A stretch of DNA of 64,000 nucleotides from Erysipelotrichaceae bacterium 66202529 (GCA_017161075.1 CP046174.1:3658001-3722000), one strand, 5' to 3'. Counted from the stretch's first letter, positions 1-9,331 are shown. The notes: a model not told the origin generated them from the sequence alone. Numbers and translations: made by a program.

Positions 1-83
1 TCCCCGGTTTCTATAGACAGACTGATTCCATTGAGAATCATTGTCTGGTCGTATGACTTTTTCAAATTCTTCAGTGTCAGCAT
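1..83 (-). CDS. ABC transporter ATP-binding protein, N-terminal fragment
   Basis: Only the first 27 codons lie in the window; the gene runs off the left edge. They begin MLTLKNLKKSYD and continue through LNGISLSIETG, the standard opening beta-strands of an ABC nucleotide-binding domain just before Walker A. An AGGAGAG ribosome binding site sits about 6 nt upstream of the ATG, and a promoter (TTGTAA, 16 nt, TATAAT) lies at 126-153. Substrate and partner permease cannot be judged from this fragment. Confidence 0.75.
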   Translation of the reverse strand, partial: MLTLKNLKKSYDQTMILNGISLSIETG

Positions 84-125
84 ACTTCACTCTCCTCATC
101 GCGAACCTTTTGTCCGCTTGCATCC

Positions 126-153
126 ATTATAGAAAAGTGGAAAAAGATTACAA
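126..153 (-). promoter_or_regulatory. Sigma-A-type promoter of the left-edge ABC gene
   Basis: On the minus strand TTGTAA (148-153) and a perfect TATAAT (126-131) are separated by 16 nt, about 43 nt upstream of the start codon at 83. Confidence 0.65.
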
Positions 154-936
154 TAGCTTTCATAAAGTGTTAACGGCCTTTTTACCATTCCTTAACATTT
201 TATAAATTATGTAAATTTTCAGTTATTTTTAGAGTTTTCACTCGCTTTTGTTCACATTAAGGCAACACAAAAAGCCTTTATTTAACAATTTTGTAAATAA
301 AGACAGTTCTTCGTTCATATTTCAAAAGGAAAAACAAAAAATGAAATTTATCATCAAAATCACTGAAAGCCTGATAAATGTTCATCCCCTGTGACAAGAG
401 TAAGGCATCTCCAACGTTACATAAAGGCATCATATACAATGCAACCAGGAAGCCCAATCACAAAAAACAACAGAAGCTACTGCCGCTTTTCATGAATTTA
501 ACGCAGACATAGCTCCTCCCATACATACAGCTCATAACAGAGAGAAGCAACCTGCGGGATACATATATGACCAAAATCAATGGAATGTATACAACAAGCA
601 TATTCAGCCTTTCCTTCTGCCTCTGTTGTCATTTCCTGTAGGCTTTAGGCAATTACTCCCAAAATACTGCCAATATATTCCCAAATTGCTTCAAGCTGTA
701 CTTCTGTCTGACAGGCTAACGGCTCATAATTTCCCCACCGCCTTGCTTTATGCTTAATATCACACATGTATAGGGAGCTGTTCCTGTAGCCGTATGCAGG
801 TTCGTTTAAAGACATTTTGTATCCATACTATACGTTTCCTGTGCAATCGCTTTAAAAAATGTTACATACAATCGAGCAAAATTTCATAAATAAAATAACA
901 AAGGATCGCCTGCGAATTATATCGTCACTGCCTGTC
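154..936. other. Long AT-rich intergenic region without a convincing gene
   Basis: No ORF here has both a credible ribosome binding site and family character. The first 200 bases are very AT-rich. Positions 498-632 (minus) hold a 44-codon ORF with a weak AGGA just before its ATG and stop codons around it; it may be a decayed coding remnant, but no family could be recognised. Confidence 0.5.
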
Positions 937-973
937 AAAAAAAAGCGGACACCAGTGCATGTATGGAATCCGC
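937..973 (-). terminator. Rho-independent terminator after tcyP
   Basis: On the minus strand GCGGATTCCA pairs with TGGTGTCCGC (two mismatches) across a 9-nt loop, followed by eight T. It lies 45 bases beyond the symporter stop codon. Confidence 0.85.
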
Positions 974-1017
974 ATATATTTTGTAATGCTGTGTATAGAG
1001 CCGCTGATTTTCTGCTT

Positions 1018-2421
1018 TTACATATCCTGCAGCGGATCTGTCAGCTCTTTGTCATGATAGCGTTTCATATCCATTAAATCCAGCTGGCGGTCAACCATGA
1101 TAGCATTGGTCAGAGAACCGGATACATTCAGCATGGTACGCATCATATCAATAATCGGATCAATAGCCAAAATCGGTGTGATATAGGCAAAGGAGGACCC
1201 CAGCCCTACACCGGATAAAGAAACAGATGCCGCCATGGTACTGGTTCCTGGAATCCCTGCTATACCGATAGACCCGATGGTGATAACGATAACGGACATG
1301 ATGATCAAACTGATATCAATCGGTGTTCCGCTGGTATTTGCTACATAGACGATCAGCAACGCCGGGAATACTCCCGCACAGCCCTGCATTCCTGCAGTTG
1401 TCCCAAAGCTGGATACAAAGCTGGCCGTTCCCTGGGAGACACCGAGCTTCTGCGTCAGCGTATCAATCGTTGCCGGCAGAACACCAAGCGAGCTGCGGGA
1501 TGTAAAGGCGAGCAGTAATAGAGAATAGCTTTTTTTCAAATAGATAAGCGGATTGACCTTGAAAAAGGAAAGCGCAACAAGCTGAATAAGCAGTTGAAGG
1601 ATGCAGGCCACATACAAAATCACGATAAACTTACCAACCTCCAGAATACTGTCAAGACCGCGCTGTGCAATCGTATTCGCCAGCAGTGCCAGAACAGCAT
1701 ACGGCATTCCTTTGATAATCGTCATGGCGATACTGATGATGATTTTATGCAGCGCATCAATCAGCTCATAAAACACCCTGATCGTATCGGGATATTTCTT
1801 TTGCATACGGCGGGCTGCCAGACCGAAAAAGGCAGAGAAAATTACCAGACCGACAACATTGCTGTTGACCATGGCCTCCACCGGATTAGCCGGAATCAGA
1901 TTACGAAGTGTTGTAACTACAGGAACGACTTCCTTCATTTCCCCGCCGGAAATAGACGTAGAAACGCTGCCGCCTAGTTGAAAGACAATACCCAGCGTCA
2001 GGCCGACAACAGCAGCCACTGCCACCATTCCCATCGTAGTGATGATACTGCGGTTTACCAGCTTGCGCACATCACCACGCTCATCCATATGCAGAATCAC
2101 ATGGATAATGGAAACCATCACGAGCGGGATCACCAGCATTCGGATAAAATCAATAAAGCCGTTTCCAATCAGAGAATACCATAATGTTGTTTCCTTCACA
2201 AATGTAATCTTCATCGGATCGGACGCAAAGCCGGATACCGTCTGCATGGCTAAACCAAGCGCAAGACCCAGAACCGTCGCAAGCAGCACCTTGCTGGAAA
2301 AGCTGAATTTCTTTTTTGGTAGCTTATATACTGCAAAAGCCAGAAGCAGATATGCGATGATGAATAGTATGGATTTCCATTCACTAATCATCAGAAACTG
2401 GCTTAGAAATACGTTTTTCAT
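1018..2421 (-). CDS. tcyP: TcyP-like L-cystine / dicarboxylate-amino acid:cation symporter
   Basis: 467-residue polytopic membrane protein of the DAACS (SLC1-like) family. It has a hydrophobic N-terminus, the serine-rich re-entrant segment (FTSRSSLGVLPAT), and the later loop SFGTTAGMQGCAGVFPAL, both typical of this fold. Length and local sequence match TcyP, the high-affinity sodium-coupled L-cystine importer of Bacillus, better than GltP/DctP, so cystine is the best guess and other amino acids or dicarboxylates remain possible. GAGGAGG lies 8 nt before the ATG. The gene is monocistronic, with a terminator at 937-973 and a candidate promoter with a palindrome at 2524-2562. Confidence 0.85.
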   Translation of the reverse strand: MKNVFLSQFLMISEWKSILFIIAYLLLAFAVYKLPKKKFSFSSKVLLATVLGLALGLAMQTVSGFASDPMKITFVKETTLWYSLIGNGFIDFIRMLVIPLVMVSIIHVILHMDERGDVRKLVNRSIITTMGMVAVAAVVGLTLGIVFQLGGSVSTSISGGEMKEVVPVVTTLRNLIPANPVEAMVNSNVVGLVIFSAFFGLAARRMQKKYPDTIRVFYELIDALHKIIISIAMTIIKGMPYAVLALLANTIAQRGLDSILEVGKFIVILYVACILQLLIQLVALSFFKVNPLIYLKKSYSLLLLAFTSRSSLGVLPATIDTLTQKLGVSQGTASFVSSFGTTAGMQGCAGVFPALLIVYVANTSGTPIDISLIIMSVIVITIGSIGIAGIPGTSTMAASVSLSGVGLGSSFAYITPILAIDPIIDMMRTMLNVSGSLTNAIMVDRQLDLMDMKRYHDKELTDPLQDM

Positions 2422-2523
2422 AAAACCCCTCCTCGTTTGTACCTGACTATTATATACAAGCAGCTTTATATTTTCAAGTCATATGCTTACTGCTTCCTTT
2501 ATGTTATGAACAGGAACCGCGGT

Positions 2524-2562
2524 TTTATACCACTTAGTGTATACTATGAAAATTTTTAGTAT
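2524..2562 (-). promoter_or_regulatory. Candidate tcyP promoter with palindromic operator
   Basis: On the minus strand TTTTCA (2547-2552), 17 nt, TATAAA (2524-2529). A palindrome with arms ATACTA/TAGTAT (2541-2562) spans the -35 region, a position suited to a repressor. The -35 match is weak, so this is a candidate only. Confidence 0.35.
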
Positions 2563-2830
2563 GCAGAAAGGATGTTTTTACAATGTTTTGTCCTTATTTT
2601 CAAGTGGACTCTATGTATTTCCCAGCTTTAGAAGTTAACCGTTACTGCTTCCCTATGATTATGATATATATCGTAAAAATCCATATTAGGGATAATGAAA
2701 AGATGCAAAATCATTTCATCCAAAGTGATCCTGCATCCTATGTATATAGTTAAGGTCTTGCTTACTCTTACTTATCCCGTCTTTTCTGTCGGCCTATGTT
2801 TCTTTACGCTTCGGGCTTTTTGCCAATACC
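2563..2830. other. Intergenic region between tcyP promoter and GGDEF/HD-GYP gene
   Basis: No gene or clear terminator seen. The 2831-5380 gene has no recognisable hairpin plus T-run after its stop, so its transcript end is unknown. Confidence 0.4.
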
Positions 2831-5380
2831 TCATACAGATATCTGTTCCTCCTGAATGGTTATTGTATGCTCCTTCAACAGCTTCACAAATACCTCCGCA
2901 AGATAAGGGTCAAACTGCCTGCCCGCCTGCTCTGTAAGCTCATGAATCGCATAAGACAGGTTACAGGCATCCTTATAGGAGCGTGTTGAGGTCATGGCAT
3001 CAAAGGAATCCGCAATACATAAAATACGTCCTCCCAGAGGTATATCCTCCTTAGCGATTCTTCTAGGATACCCGTGCCCGTCCCAGCGCTCATGGTGGGA
3101 AATGACAGCAGGAATTACATAATCCAGAGAAGGCAGATACCGTATGATACCGATTGAGTTTTCCACATGTCCCTTCATGATTTCATACTCTTCCTTTGTC
3201 AGTCTGCCATGCTTATTTAAAATATCCTCACGGATACCGATTTTTCCGATATCATGCAGAAGTGCCGCCTCTCTTATAATTTCCACAACATCCTCCTTCA
3301 AGCCGATGGCATAGGCAAGCTCCGTGGCATAGTAGGCAACATTTTTGGAATGGGTAAAGGTGTAATGATCCTTCGTATCTATAGCGGCAGTCAGTGCATA
3401 AATAGTGGACGCATATTCGGAATAGATGCTTTCCTTATCCTGCTCCTGCCGGCTTGCGGATACTGGTTCACTTTCCTCCTCATTATAGATGACAACGCGG
3501 TTCTTTCCTTTCCGCTTCGCCTGGTACAATGCCTGGTTTGCATACTCCTCCAGCTGCTTCGGATTGCTCGCAAGCAGTGGAATCGAAGCGATGCCAAAGC
3601 TTCCGGTTACCACCTTTAACGCATAGCCCTCCTCTGCCTTATTCATATTCATAATCTGTTGACGAATCATTTCTGCCAGCTTTTTCGCATCCTGCAGACT
3701 GCATTCCTCTAACAAAATCGCAAATTCCTTACCGGAGATGCGTGCTGCCACAGCATTGCTTCCCAAAACACGCCGCATAATTTCCGCGGCCTGAGCAATC
3801 GCCTTATCGCCTTCCCTTGTTCCATACAGCTGATTATACAGACGCACATCATCCAGACTAACGAGAATCAGCGTTAGCGTGCTGTCTTTTTTTCTGGCAT
3901 TGTATATCTCATAAAAATTCTTATAAAAATATTTTCGATTCAACAGTCCGGTCAATTCATCACTGATCGCTTCATGATACGCCATTTCATACAGCTGTGA
4001 ATTTTTCAAGGCAATCGTGGATATGGAAGCCACAGAGGAAAGAAAATTCAATTCATCATAGCTAAAGGATGCTTTTTTCACCTTACGGCTCAGCAGCATC
4101 ATACCAATCAGCTCCTGCTCCATCAAGGGTACGATGCATTCAATATGCAGAGAATCAAACAGCTCTTTTTCCTGTTCCCACATGGAGCGATAGCCTGCCG
4201 TACGCTTGAAATCCCGATACAAAAGACAGTCTGCCTGCTGTTTTAATACAGACAGAATTGGATTTCCCCCGTCAATGGCATAATTCTGCCGTTCCAAAGG
4301 AGCATTACCATACAGGATATGATATCCGCTCCCCTCGCTGTCCTTCATGCATACATACACCCTGCTCACATCGATCGTATCGGTTATGACCTTGCAAATA
4401 TCCTCTGCAATTTCCGAAACGCTCAGTGTTTTGCGTACGTTCTGTGAAAAAATCTTCAGACTGTCCGCCTGCTGCTTCTCCTCTCTGATAAACACCGTAT
4501 CAATGAATCTTTTCAATAAAGAATAAATGAAGGCTGTTGCCAGCGTGAACAGCAGAAATACAAGAAGCAGAGAATAGGCTGCGAACGGCTTGAAATTCTG
4601 ATCGATAAAGGAACGCATCGGCAGCAGAAGGTTACTGAACAAAAGAACGGTGATACCGGCGGAAATCGCATAGCAGTTTCCCCGTGATACAAGCAGTGTC
4701 AGCTTAAACAGCCTGCGTTTATATAAGACATAAAAGAGCAGAAAGGCATTGATAACACCGCTTAGGATATCCAGTGGAAAGCCCTTGAACACATCCAGCA
4801 TGATCAGACTGTTTCCCATAAGCAGAATACCAAAGCCTGCCAGAATGGGCAGAAACTGATGACGCAGCAGCTCACTGTCACGCACACAGCGTAAAACCAT
4901 CACCACGATTTGTAAGAAGCATATAGCAAACAGTGCCGCCATAACATAGGTACGCCATGTAAAATCATATAGAAAGACCGTTGCCCCATGCAGATTCACA
5001 GGCTGCGGAGCTGCCAGAAAGAAATGTGTCCGTGTGTTGATGATACTCATAACAACGGAAAAAGCCAGCCATACATAACAGAAGCCATCCCTTGTCCTAC
5101 CACTGAAAATCGCTGTAAAATTATAAAATACATACGGTAGAAACATGAGTCCCAGTAAAGAAACATCATACCAGAAGCGCACGGATGGACCAAATTGCAT
5201 ACGCATGGCAAAGGAGCCGCCCGTCCATAAAATCATAGCTGCAAGCAGCAGCATAAAGGAGCGAATCAGCCTGGTTTTCTCACTGGCCGCAAGTGCCAGA
5301 AAGAGATACAGGTAACAAACCAGTGCCATGATGGAGATGGATGCATAGCTATTCATATCGATCACCCCGGTTTCTGTCAT
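2831..5380 (-). CDS. Membrane GGDEF (degenerate) plus HD-GYP c-di-GMP phosphodiesterase
   Basis: 849 residues. Eight or so hydrophobic segments fill residues 14-290, a sensor-type membrane region; a GAF-like stretch occupies about 305-460; a GGDEF-family domain (DELTGLLNR at 474-482) runs to about 632; and an HD-GYP domain covers about 655-845 with HDIGK (709-713) and HHERWDGHGYP (762-772), the metal and substrate motifs of c-di-GMP hydrolases. The cyclase signature reads SGKEF (549-553) instead of GGDEF, so synthesis is unlikely and the domain may only bind GTP. The start at 5380 follows AGGAG and overlaps the GH3 gene by 32 nt; an internal ATG at 5356 after GGGGTGAT is an alternative. Last gene of the cluster with the GH3 and ICMT-like genes. 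Confidence 0.9.
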   Translation of the reverse strand: MTETGVIDMNSYASISIMALVCYLYLFLALAASEKTRLIRSFMLLLAAMILWTGGSFAMRMQFGPSVRFWYDVSLLGLMFLPYVFYNFTAIFSGRTRDGFCYVWLAFSVVMSIINTRTHFFLAAPQPVNLHGATVFLYDFTWRTYVMAALFAICFLQIVVMVLRCVRDSELLRHQFLPILAGFGILLMGNSLIMLDVFKGFPLDILSGVINAFLLFYVLYKRRLFKLTLLVSRGNCYAISAGITVLLFSNLLLPMRSFIDQNFKPFAAYSLLLVFLLFTLATAFIYSLLKRFIDTVFIREEKQQADSLKIFSQNVRKTLSVSEIAEDICKVITDTIDVSRVYVCMKDSEGSGYHILYGNAPLERQNYAIDGGNPILSVLKQQADCLLYRDFKRTAGYRSMWEQEKELFDSLHIECIVPLMEQELIGMMLLSRKVKKASFSYDELNFLSSVASISTIALKNSQLYEMAYHEAISDELTGLLNRKYFYKNFYEIYNARKKDSTLTLILVSLDDVRLYNQLYGTREGDKAIAQAAEIMRRVLGSNAVAARISGKEFAILLEECSLQDAKKLAEMIRQQIMNMNKAEEGYALKVVTGSFGIASIPLLASNPKQLEEYANQALYQAKRKGKNRVVIYNEEESEPVSASRQEQDKESIYSEYASTIYALTAAIDTKDHYTFTHSKNVAYYATELAYAIGLKEDVVEIIREAALLHDIGKIGIREDILNKHGRLTKEEYEIMKGHVENSIGIIRYLPSLDYVIPAVISHHERWDGHGYPRRIAKEDIPLGGRILCIADSFDAMTSTRSYKDACNLSYAIHELTEQAGRQFDPYLAEVFVKLLKEHTITIQEEQISV

Positions 5381-6974
5381 AGGACTCCTGCTGCAGGGCC
5401 ATCAGCTGATACAGCTCATGCTTGGAAGGATTTATGACATCCGGTTCATGTCCGTAAGCCTGCTGAAAGCGTGCAAACGTTCCGATTTTCAACAGTGTGA
5501 TCTGCAATGGCTCTATACCGAGGATCTTCTTTAAATCCTTATAATCCTGATCGACATGCCGGAAATAAACAGAAAGGTGCTGGCGCAGTACCTCAACAGT
5601 AATCGCTCTTTGTCCTGCGGATGCCTGCTCGATTTCCACATACAGATGGACAAACGGTCTTTGCTTCTGCAGCTCCTTACAGGCGCAATAATGTTGAATC
5701 GGCAGGCCGGAAAGGGCGATCACCTGATCGATGGATGAGCGTGTGATACGGGTAAAGCCCGCAATATCAATGACCTCCGGTACGCGGTCTATGTATTTGA
5801 AGCAGGGAAGTGTAATTTTTTCACTGCGGTTATCCAGAGAAACACAGCGGTACAGATCACCTACCCGGTACCGCATAAAGGCCCCGCCCTTAAATACACT
5901 TAATATGATTTCATAGGTTTCATTCACACTGACCTCATCCAGTAAACAGGTGCGTGGCTGATATCCGGGCTGTTCCTTCATACGCTGCCGCTCACTCATT
6001 GGCAGAAATTCATAAAAGCAGGCATCCGGAAAGAAATACAAACCGTTTCTGTTCCATATTTCCGTACCAATCAGTGTCGGCTCTGTTCCGGCAAAGATTT
6101 CCATCGGACGAATTCCCCACAGCTCCTCCAGATCATCCTTATATAAATCATTATCTGTACCTGCCACCATAAAGCCCTTGAGCTGAAAGAGATCCTTTGG
6201 CTGCAGACTGCGTTTCTCCTTATGACAGCGCAGCTTTGCCTTTGCGAGCACTGCCAGACGGGAAAGCGGCAATGAACGAATAGAGAAGGAGCCTTTGGAT
6301 TTGCTCATGCTGTCCAGAGATTTGCTGATGTAATAGGTGACAGAGCCAAGACCGAAGAAATAATCAATTCCCTTTCCCAGTCCCTGCTTGAAGCCGGCCT
6401 TATTCCGCTGGGAAAAGGACAGCTTAACCGCTTCCTTTACAGGCGGCAGGAATTCGATATCCGTTTCCTGCTCAAATACAAGGGAAACCAGTCCGGTCGC
6501 ATATGGCAAAGGCGCAAGGCCGTAGAGAATCGTATCCTTCTTCTGTACATGAAAATCCCCGCGCTTTGCGCTTGTTGATAACAGCAGACACGCAATGACA
6601 TTGCGTTTGAAATTGCGAAGCATGCTTTCTGTATACGGCGCCACCTTTTCCGGATGACTGCCACCCTCCCAGGTTGTCTGTATCCACAGCACAGCCTCCT
6701 GCGGCAGACAGGAGGAATCTCTGCCCAGCAGCAGCTCCGCATAATCCGCATAGTCTGTTAATGGAATATGCTGTTGAAAATCTTCAAAGGTGGAAAGCGG
6801 CTTCCCTTTCAGAATGGATTGTCCCAGCGCACTGTTTTTCCACAGCTCCAGCTGCTCCTGCAGCAAACGGTGCTGTATGAGCATAAAATCCTCTAATGAA
6901 AGCTCCAGAAAGCCGCAATATTCCTCCCATATTTCTTCCTTGGTGTACGTATTTCGTTTATCTTCAAACCTCAT
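5349..6974 (-). CDS. GH3-family acyl-acid amido synthetase-like protein
   Basis: 541 residues, soluble. Resemblance to the GH3 superfamily of ATP-dependent acyl-amido synthetases rests on an N-terminal LTDYADYAELL segment, a phosphate-loop region TTWEGGSHPEKVAPYT (100-115), EIFAGTEPTLIG (292-303), and MRYRVGDLYRC (367-377) followed by a YIDRV strand. The first motif lacks the usual S-G-T-S core, so activity is uncertain. Start chosen at 6974 because GGAGGTGAG lies 4 nt ahead; a longer frame opens at 7001. That ribosome binding site contains the TGA of the upstream methyltransferase gene, which indicates coupling. Family assignment is solid to moderate; the acid and amine are unknown. Confidence 0.75.
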   Translation of the reverse strand: MRFEDKRNTYTKEEIWEEYCGFLELSLEDFMLIQHRLLQEQLELWKNSALGQSILKGKPLSTFEDFQQHIPLTDYADYAELLLGRDSSCLPQEAVLWIQTTWEGGSHPEKVAPYTESMLRNFKRNVIACLLLSTSAKRGDFHVQKKDTILYGLAPLPYATGLVSLVFEQETDIEFLPPVKEAVKLSFSQRNKAGFKQGLGKGIDYFFGLGSVTYYISKSLDSMSKSKGSFSIRSLPLSRLAVLAKAKLRCHKEKRSLQPKDLFQLKGFMVAGTDNDLYKDDLEELWGIRPMEIFAGTEPTLIGTEIWNRNGLYFFPDACFYEFLPMSERQRMKEQPGYQPRTCLLDEVSVNETYEIILSVFKGGAFMRYRVGDLYRCVSLDNRSEKITLPCFKYIDRVPEVIDIAGFTRITRSSIDQVIALSGLPIQHYCACKELQKQRPFVHLYVEIEQASAGQRAITVEVLRQHLSVYFRHVDQDYKDLKKILGIEPLQITLLKIGTFARFQQAYGHEPDVINPSKHELYQLMALQQESYDRNRGDRYE

Positions 6975-6979
6975 GGAAC

Positions 6980-7525
6980 TCACCTCCATGTCTTTCTGCA
7001 CTGCCGCAGAGACTTACCAGTTATCATCAGAAATGGTACTTCCTGTCTATATTGTACGTAATCATCGAACTGTCTGGGAAAGCTCACGATATCCTGAAAC
7101 AATATATACGTCAGATTGCCCCCATTGCACAGCAATGCCACATACAGAAGATGGATTCTCTGTATTGCCAGTACTAAGCACACGAAGCTGAACAGCATCA
7201 TCCAGAAGCCGGGATGCCTGCATAAGGCATATACACCGCTGCGGCATACACAGCGATGCCCTTCTGTAACATAGGTATCGGAAAAGGGCAAGGCAAAAAA
7301 CAGCACGTAGATCAGCAGCAGGGCAAACAGCAGCGCCCCAACAAGCGGCAGCCACAATACTTCGTCATGCCAGCACACAATCACCGTATGAGTAACGGCT
7401 GTGAGTATGAAAACACAGCCCAGGAAAAAGGATGGCTGAAGCCACGGAGCGTGTAAGAACAGCTGATTGAAATCATAAAGGAAAAACAGTAGAAATGCGA
7501 ATACTATCATAGTATAGTCGATCAT
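6980..7525 (-). CDS. ICMT/PEMT-like membrane methyltransferase
   Basis: 181 residues with about five membrane segments. GVYALCRHPGFW (97-108) and the C-terminal FDDYVQYRQEVPFL (153-166) match the SAM-binding signature (G-x-Y-x-x-x-R-H-P) and the Y..Y...VP end of the isoprenylcysteine carboxyl methyltransferase / phospholipid methyltransferase family. The usual glutamate upstream of the second motif seems to be aspartate (D145). AGGA precedes the ATG by about 8 nt. First gene of the cluster with the GH3-like and GGDEF/HD-GYP genes; substrate unknown. Confidence 0.7.
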   Translation of the reverse strand: MIDYTMIVFAFLLFFLYDFNQLFLHAPWLQPSFFLGCVFILTAVTHTVIVCWHDEVLWLPLVGALLFALLLIYVLFFALPFSDTYVTEGHRCVCRSGVYALCRHPGFWMMLFSFVCLVLAIQRIHLLYVALLCNGGNLTYILFQDIVSFPRQFDDYVQYRQEVPFLMITGKSLRQCRKTWR

Positions 7526-7677
7526 GGCGGGTTCCTCAAAACTTTCTTTTTCATACTTTTTTGTTCTGCAGTATCATCATACATGGAACTGGTAAAGATT
7601 TCAATATTTTCATTCTATTTAATTATGGTTTTTTATAACTTTCATTTTCAATTATTATAAAGAAATTTACACAAATA

Positions 7678-7712
7678 TAAAAAAAGATGGTATCATAATA
7701 AATTACCATCTT
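7678..7712 (-). terminator. Terminator of the ecfA1-ecfA2-ecfT-truA operon
   Basis: Perfect 9-bp stem AAGATGGTA/TACCATCTT with an 11-nt loop, followed on the minus strand by a run of T. Confidence 0.9.
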
Positions 7713-7776
7713 ATATATTCCATCCTTATCCTGTTCAGAATCAGCATCGGCCCGCAGAAACCTGCAGGCCGTTATT

Positions 7777-8538
7777 TTACGATTCGATTATCTGTTCATC
7801 CTTTGGATACCTTACCTCAACCAGATAAAGACCCTCTGCCTGTGCCTTATACCGACACAGATGCTTATCCTTCCCATACAGCATCTCTTTTACAGCAGCC
7901 ACACTCAAACGATGCTTTCCCGCCTCAATCAGTGTCTGTGCAATCATGCGCACCATATAACGCAGAAAGCCGTTTCCTTCAAAAATCATCCGCACGGCAT
8001 GCTCCTCCTGTACGACATCCAGCCGGGTAATCGTTTTAATTTTCGACTTTCGCGGATCAACCTTACTGCTGGTAAAGCTTGTAAAATCGTGGGTTCCCAG
8101 AAATATGCAGGCACACTCCCGCATCCGTTCCACATCCAGCCTTGTGCGATCCTTCCCCATATAATTGTAATAAAACGGATTCTGTACCTCCGTCGTTATC
8201 AGATAATCATAGCGCTTGCTGATTGCATGAAAGCGGGCATGAAATGCGTCATCCACAAGACATACCTCCTGAATCCGAATATCATGCGGCAGCAGGGAAT
8301 TTAATGCCCGTTTCCAGTTCTCCGGCTCCAAATGCTTAACGGAATCAAAGTGAAACACCTGTCCCAGAGCGTGTACATGCGCATCGGTTCTTCCACTTGC
8401 GGTAATACTGACAAAGCGGCCCTCCACTTTTTCGATAGCAGCTTCCACCTCCTGCTGTATGGAATGTGTGTTTGTCTGCCGCTGCCATCCCCCATAAGCA
8501 CTACCATCATAGCTGAGTATTACTTTATATCTAGGCAT
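7777..8538 (-). CDS. truA: tRNA pseudouridine(38-40) synthase TruA
   Basis: 253 residues, the usual size. Converts U38-U40 of the tRNA anticodon arm to pseudouridine. ASGRTDAHVHALGQ (about 47-60) carries the catalytic aspartate, and SYDGSAYGGWQRQ near the N-terminus is the family opening. Its start overlaps the ecfT stop by 8 nt, giving the common Firmicute order ecfA1-ecfA2-ecfT-truA, followed by a terminator at 7678-7712. Confidence 0.97.
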   Translation of the reverse strand: MPRYKVILSYDGSAYGGWQRQTNTHSIQQEVEAAIEKVEGRFVSITASGRTDAHVHALGQVFHFDSVKHLEPENWKRALNSLLPHDIRIQEVCLVDDAFHARFHAISKRYDYLITTEVQNPFYYNYMGKDRTRLDVERMRECACIFLGTHDFTSFTSSKVDPRKSKIKTITRLDVVQEEHAVRMIFEGNGFLRYMVRMIAQTLIEAGKHRLSVAAVKEMLYGKDKHLCRYKAQAEGLYLVEVRYPKDEQIIES

Positions 8539-9331
8539 ACAGCATCAAAGCAAGCATACCGCCAAAGATCAGCACAGATGCAAAAAGCAGAATATAATCC
8601 CTGGCTTCCATTTTCAACTGCTTGTAACGGGTTCTTGTACGGTTTGGAATATAGCCTCTGGCCTCCATGGCATATGCCAGATCCTCCGCACGCTGGAAAG
8701 CAGACACAAACAGCGGCACGATCAATGACAAAATAGCCTTGACCTTTTCCATCAGATTTCCCTCTTCCATATCCACACCACGGGATGCCTGCGCCTTCAT
8801 AATACGCTGTGTTTCCTCAATCAGGGTAGGAATGAAACGCAGTGCAATGGAAATCATCATCGCAATCTCATGTGCTGGTACATGAATGACCTGAAACGGT
8901 TTCAGAAGATCCTCAATTCCCAGCGTTAGCTCCAGCGGCTTTGTTGTGGCAGTCAGAATTGTCGTAATCATAATCATCAGCGCCAGACGTACGACGATGT
9001 ACAGTGTCTGAGATATGGCTCCCGTATAGACGGAAAGTCCGAATATAGTAAACAGCACTTCCCCATCATGAATGACCAGCAGATTGATCACCAGTAAGAA
9101 AACGAGCATGAACAGCATCGGTTTCATCGCTCTCCACAGAAAGGACAGCTTTAATCTTGCCAGCAATGCGGTACCGATCACCGCAACAGCAATTACAGCA
9201 TAGCCAACATAGCCAGCCGGTATAAATATGGCAATCATCATGATCAGCATTGCCCCGATTTTGGCTCTAGGATCCATGTGATGAATAATGGAATCCAACG
9301 GCAGATATTTTCCAAGTGCGATATTATTCAT
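8531..9331 (-). CDS. ecfT: Energy-coupling factor transporter transmembrane protein EcfT
   Basis: 266 residues with about five membrane helices. YLPLDSIIHHMDPRAK is the EcfT opening, and the coupling helices carry the A-R-G type motifs QASRGVD (about 184-190) and AMEARGYI (about 222-229) that contact the two ATPases. It is the shared membrane scaffold of group II ECF vitamin transporters and works with substrate-binding S components encoded elsewhere; none is in this window. Overlaps ecfA2 by 8 nt, start preceded by GAGGTGAAG. Confidence 0.96.
   Translation of the reverse strand: MNNIALGKYLPLDSIIHHMDPRAKIGAMLIMMIAIFIPAGYVGYAVIAVAVIGTALLARLKLSFLWRAMKPMLFMLVFLLVINLLVIHDGEVLFTIFGLSVYTGAISQTLYIVVRLALMIMITTILTATTKPLELTLGIEDLLKPFQVIHVPAHEIAMMISIALRFIPTLIEETQRIMKAQASRGVDMEEGNLMEKVKAILSLIVPLFVSAFQRAEDLAYAMEARGYIPNRTRTRYKQLKMEARDYILLFASVLIFGGMLALMLYA

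Noticed and set aside
859..1077. 72-codon plus-strand frame over the tcyP end
   Set aside because: It covers the tcyP terminator and C-terminal codons, with no ribosome binding site or family character.
7742..7776. GGCCCGCAG/CTGCAGGCC hairpin just after truA
   Set aside because: No T-run on the minus strand; the hairpin at 7678-7712 is the better terminator. It may add stability only.
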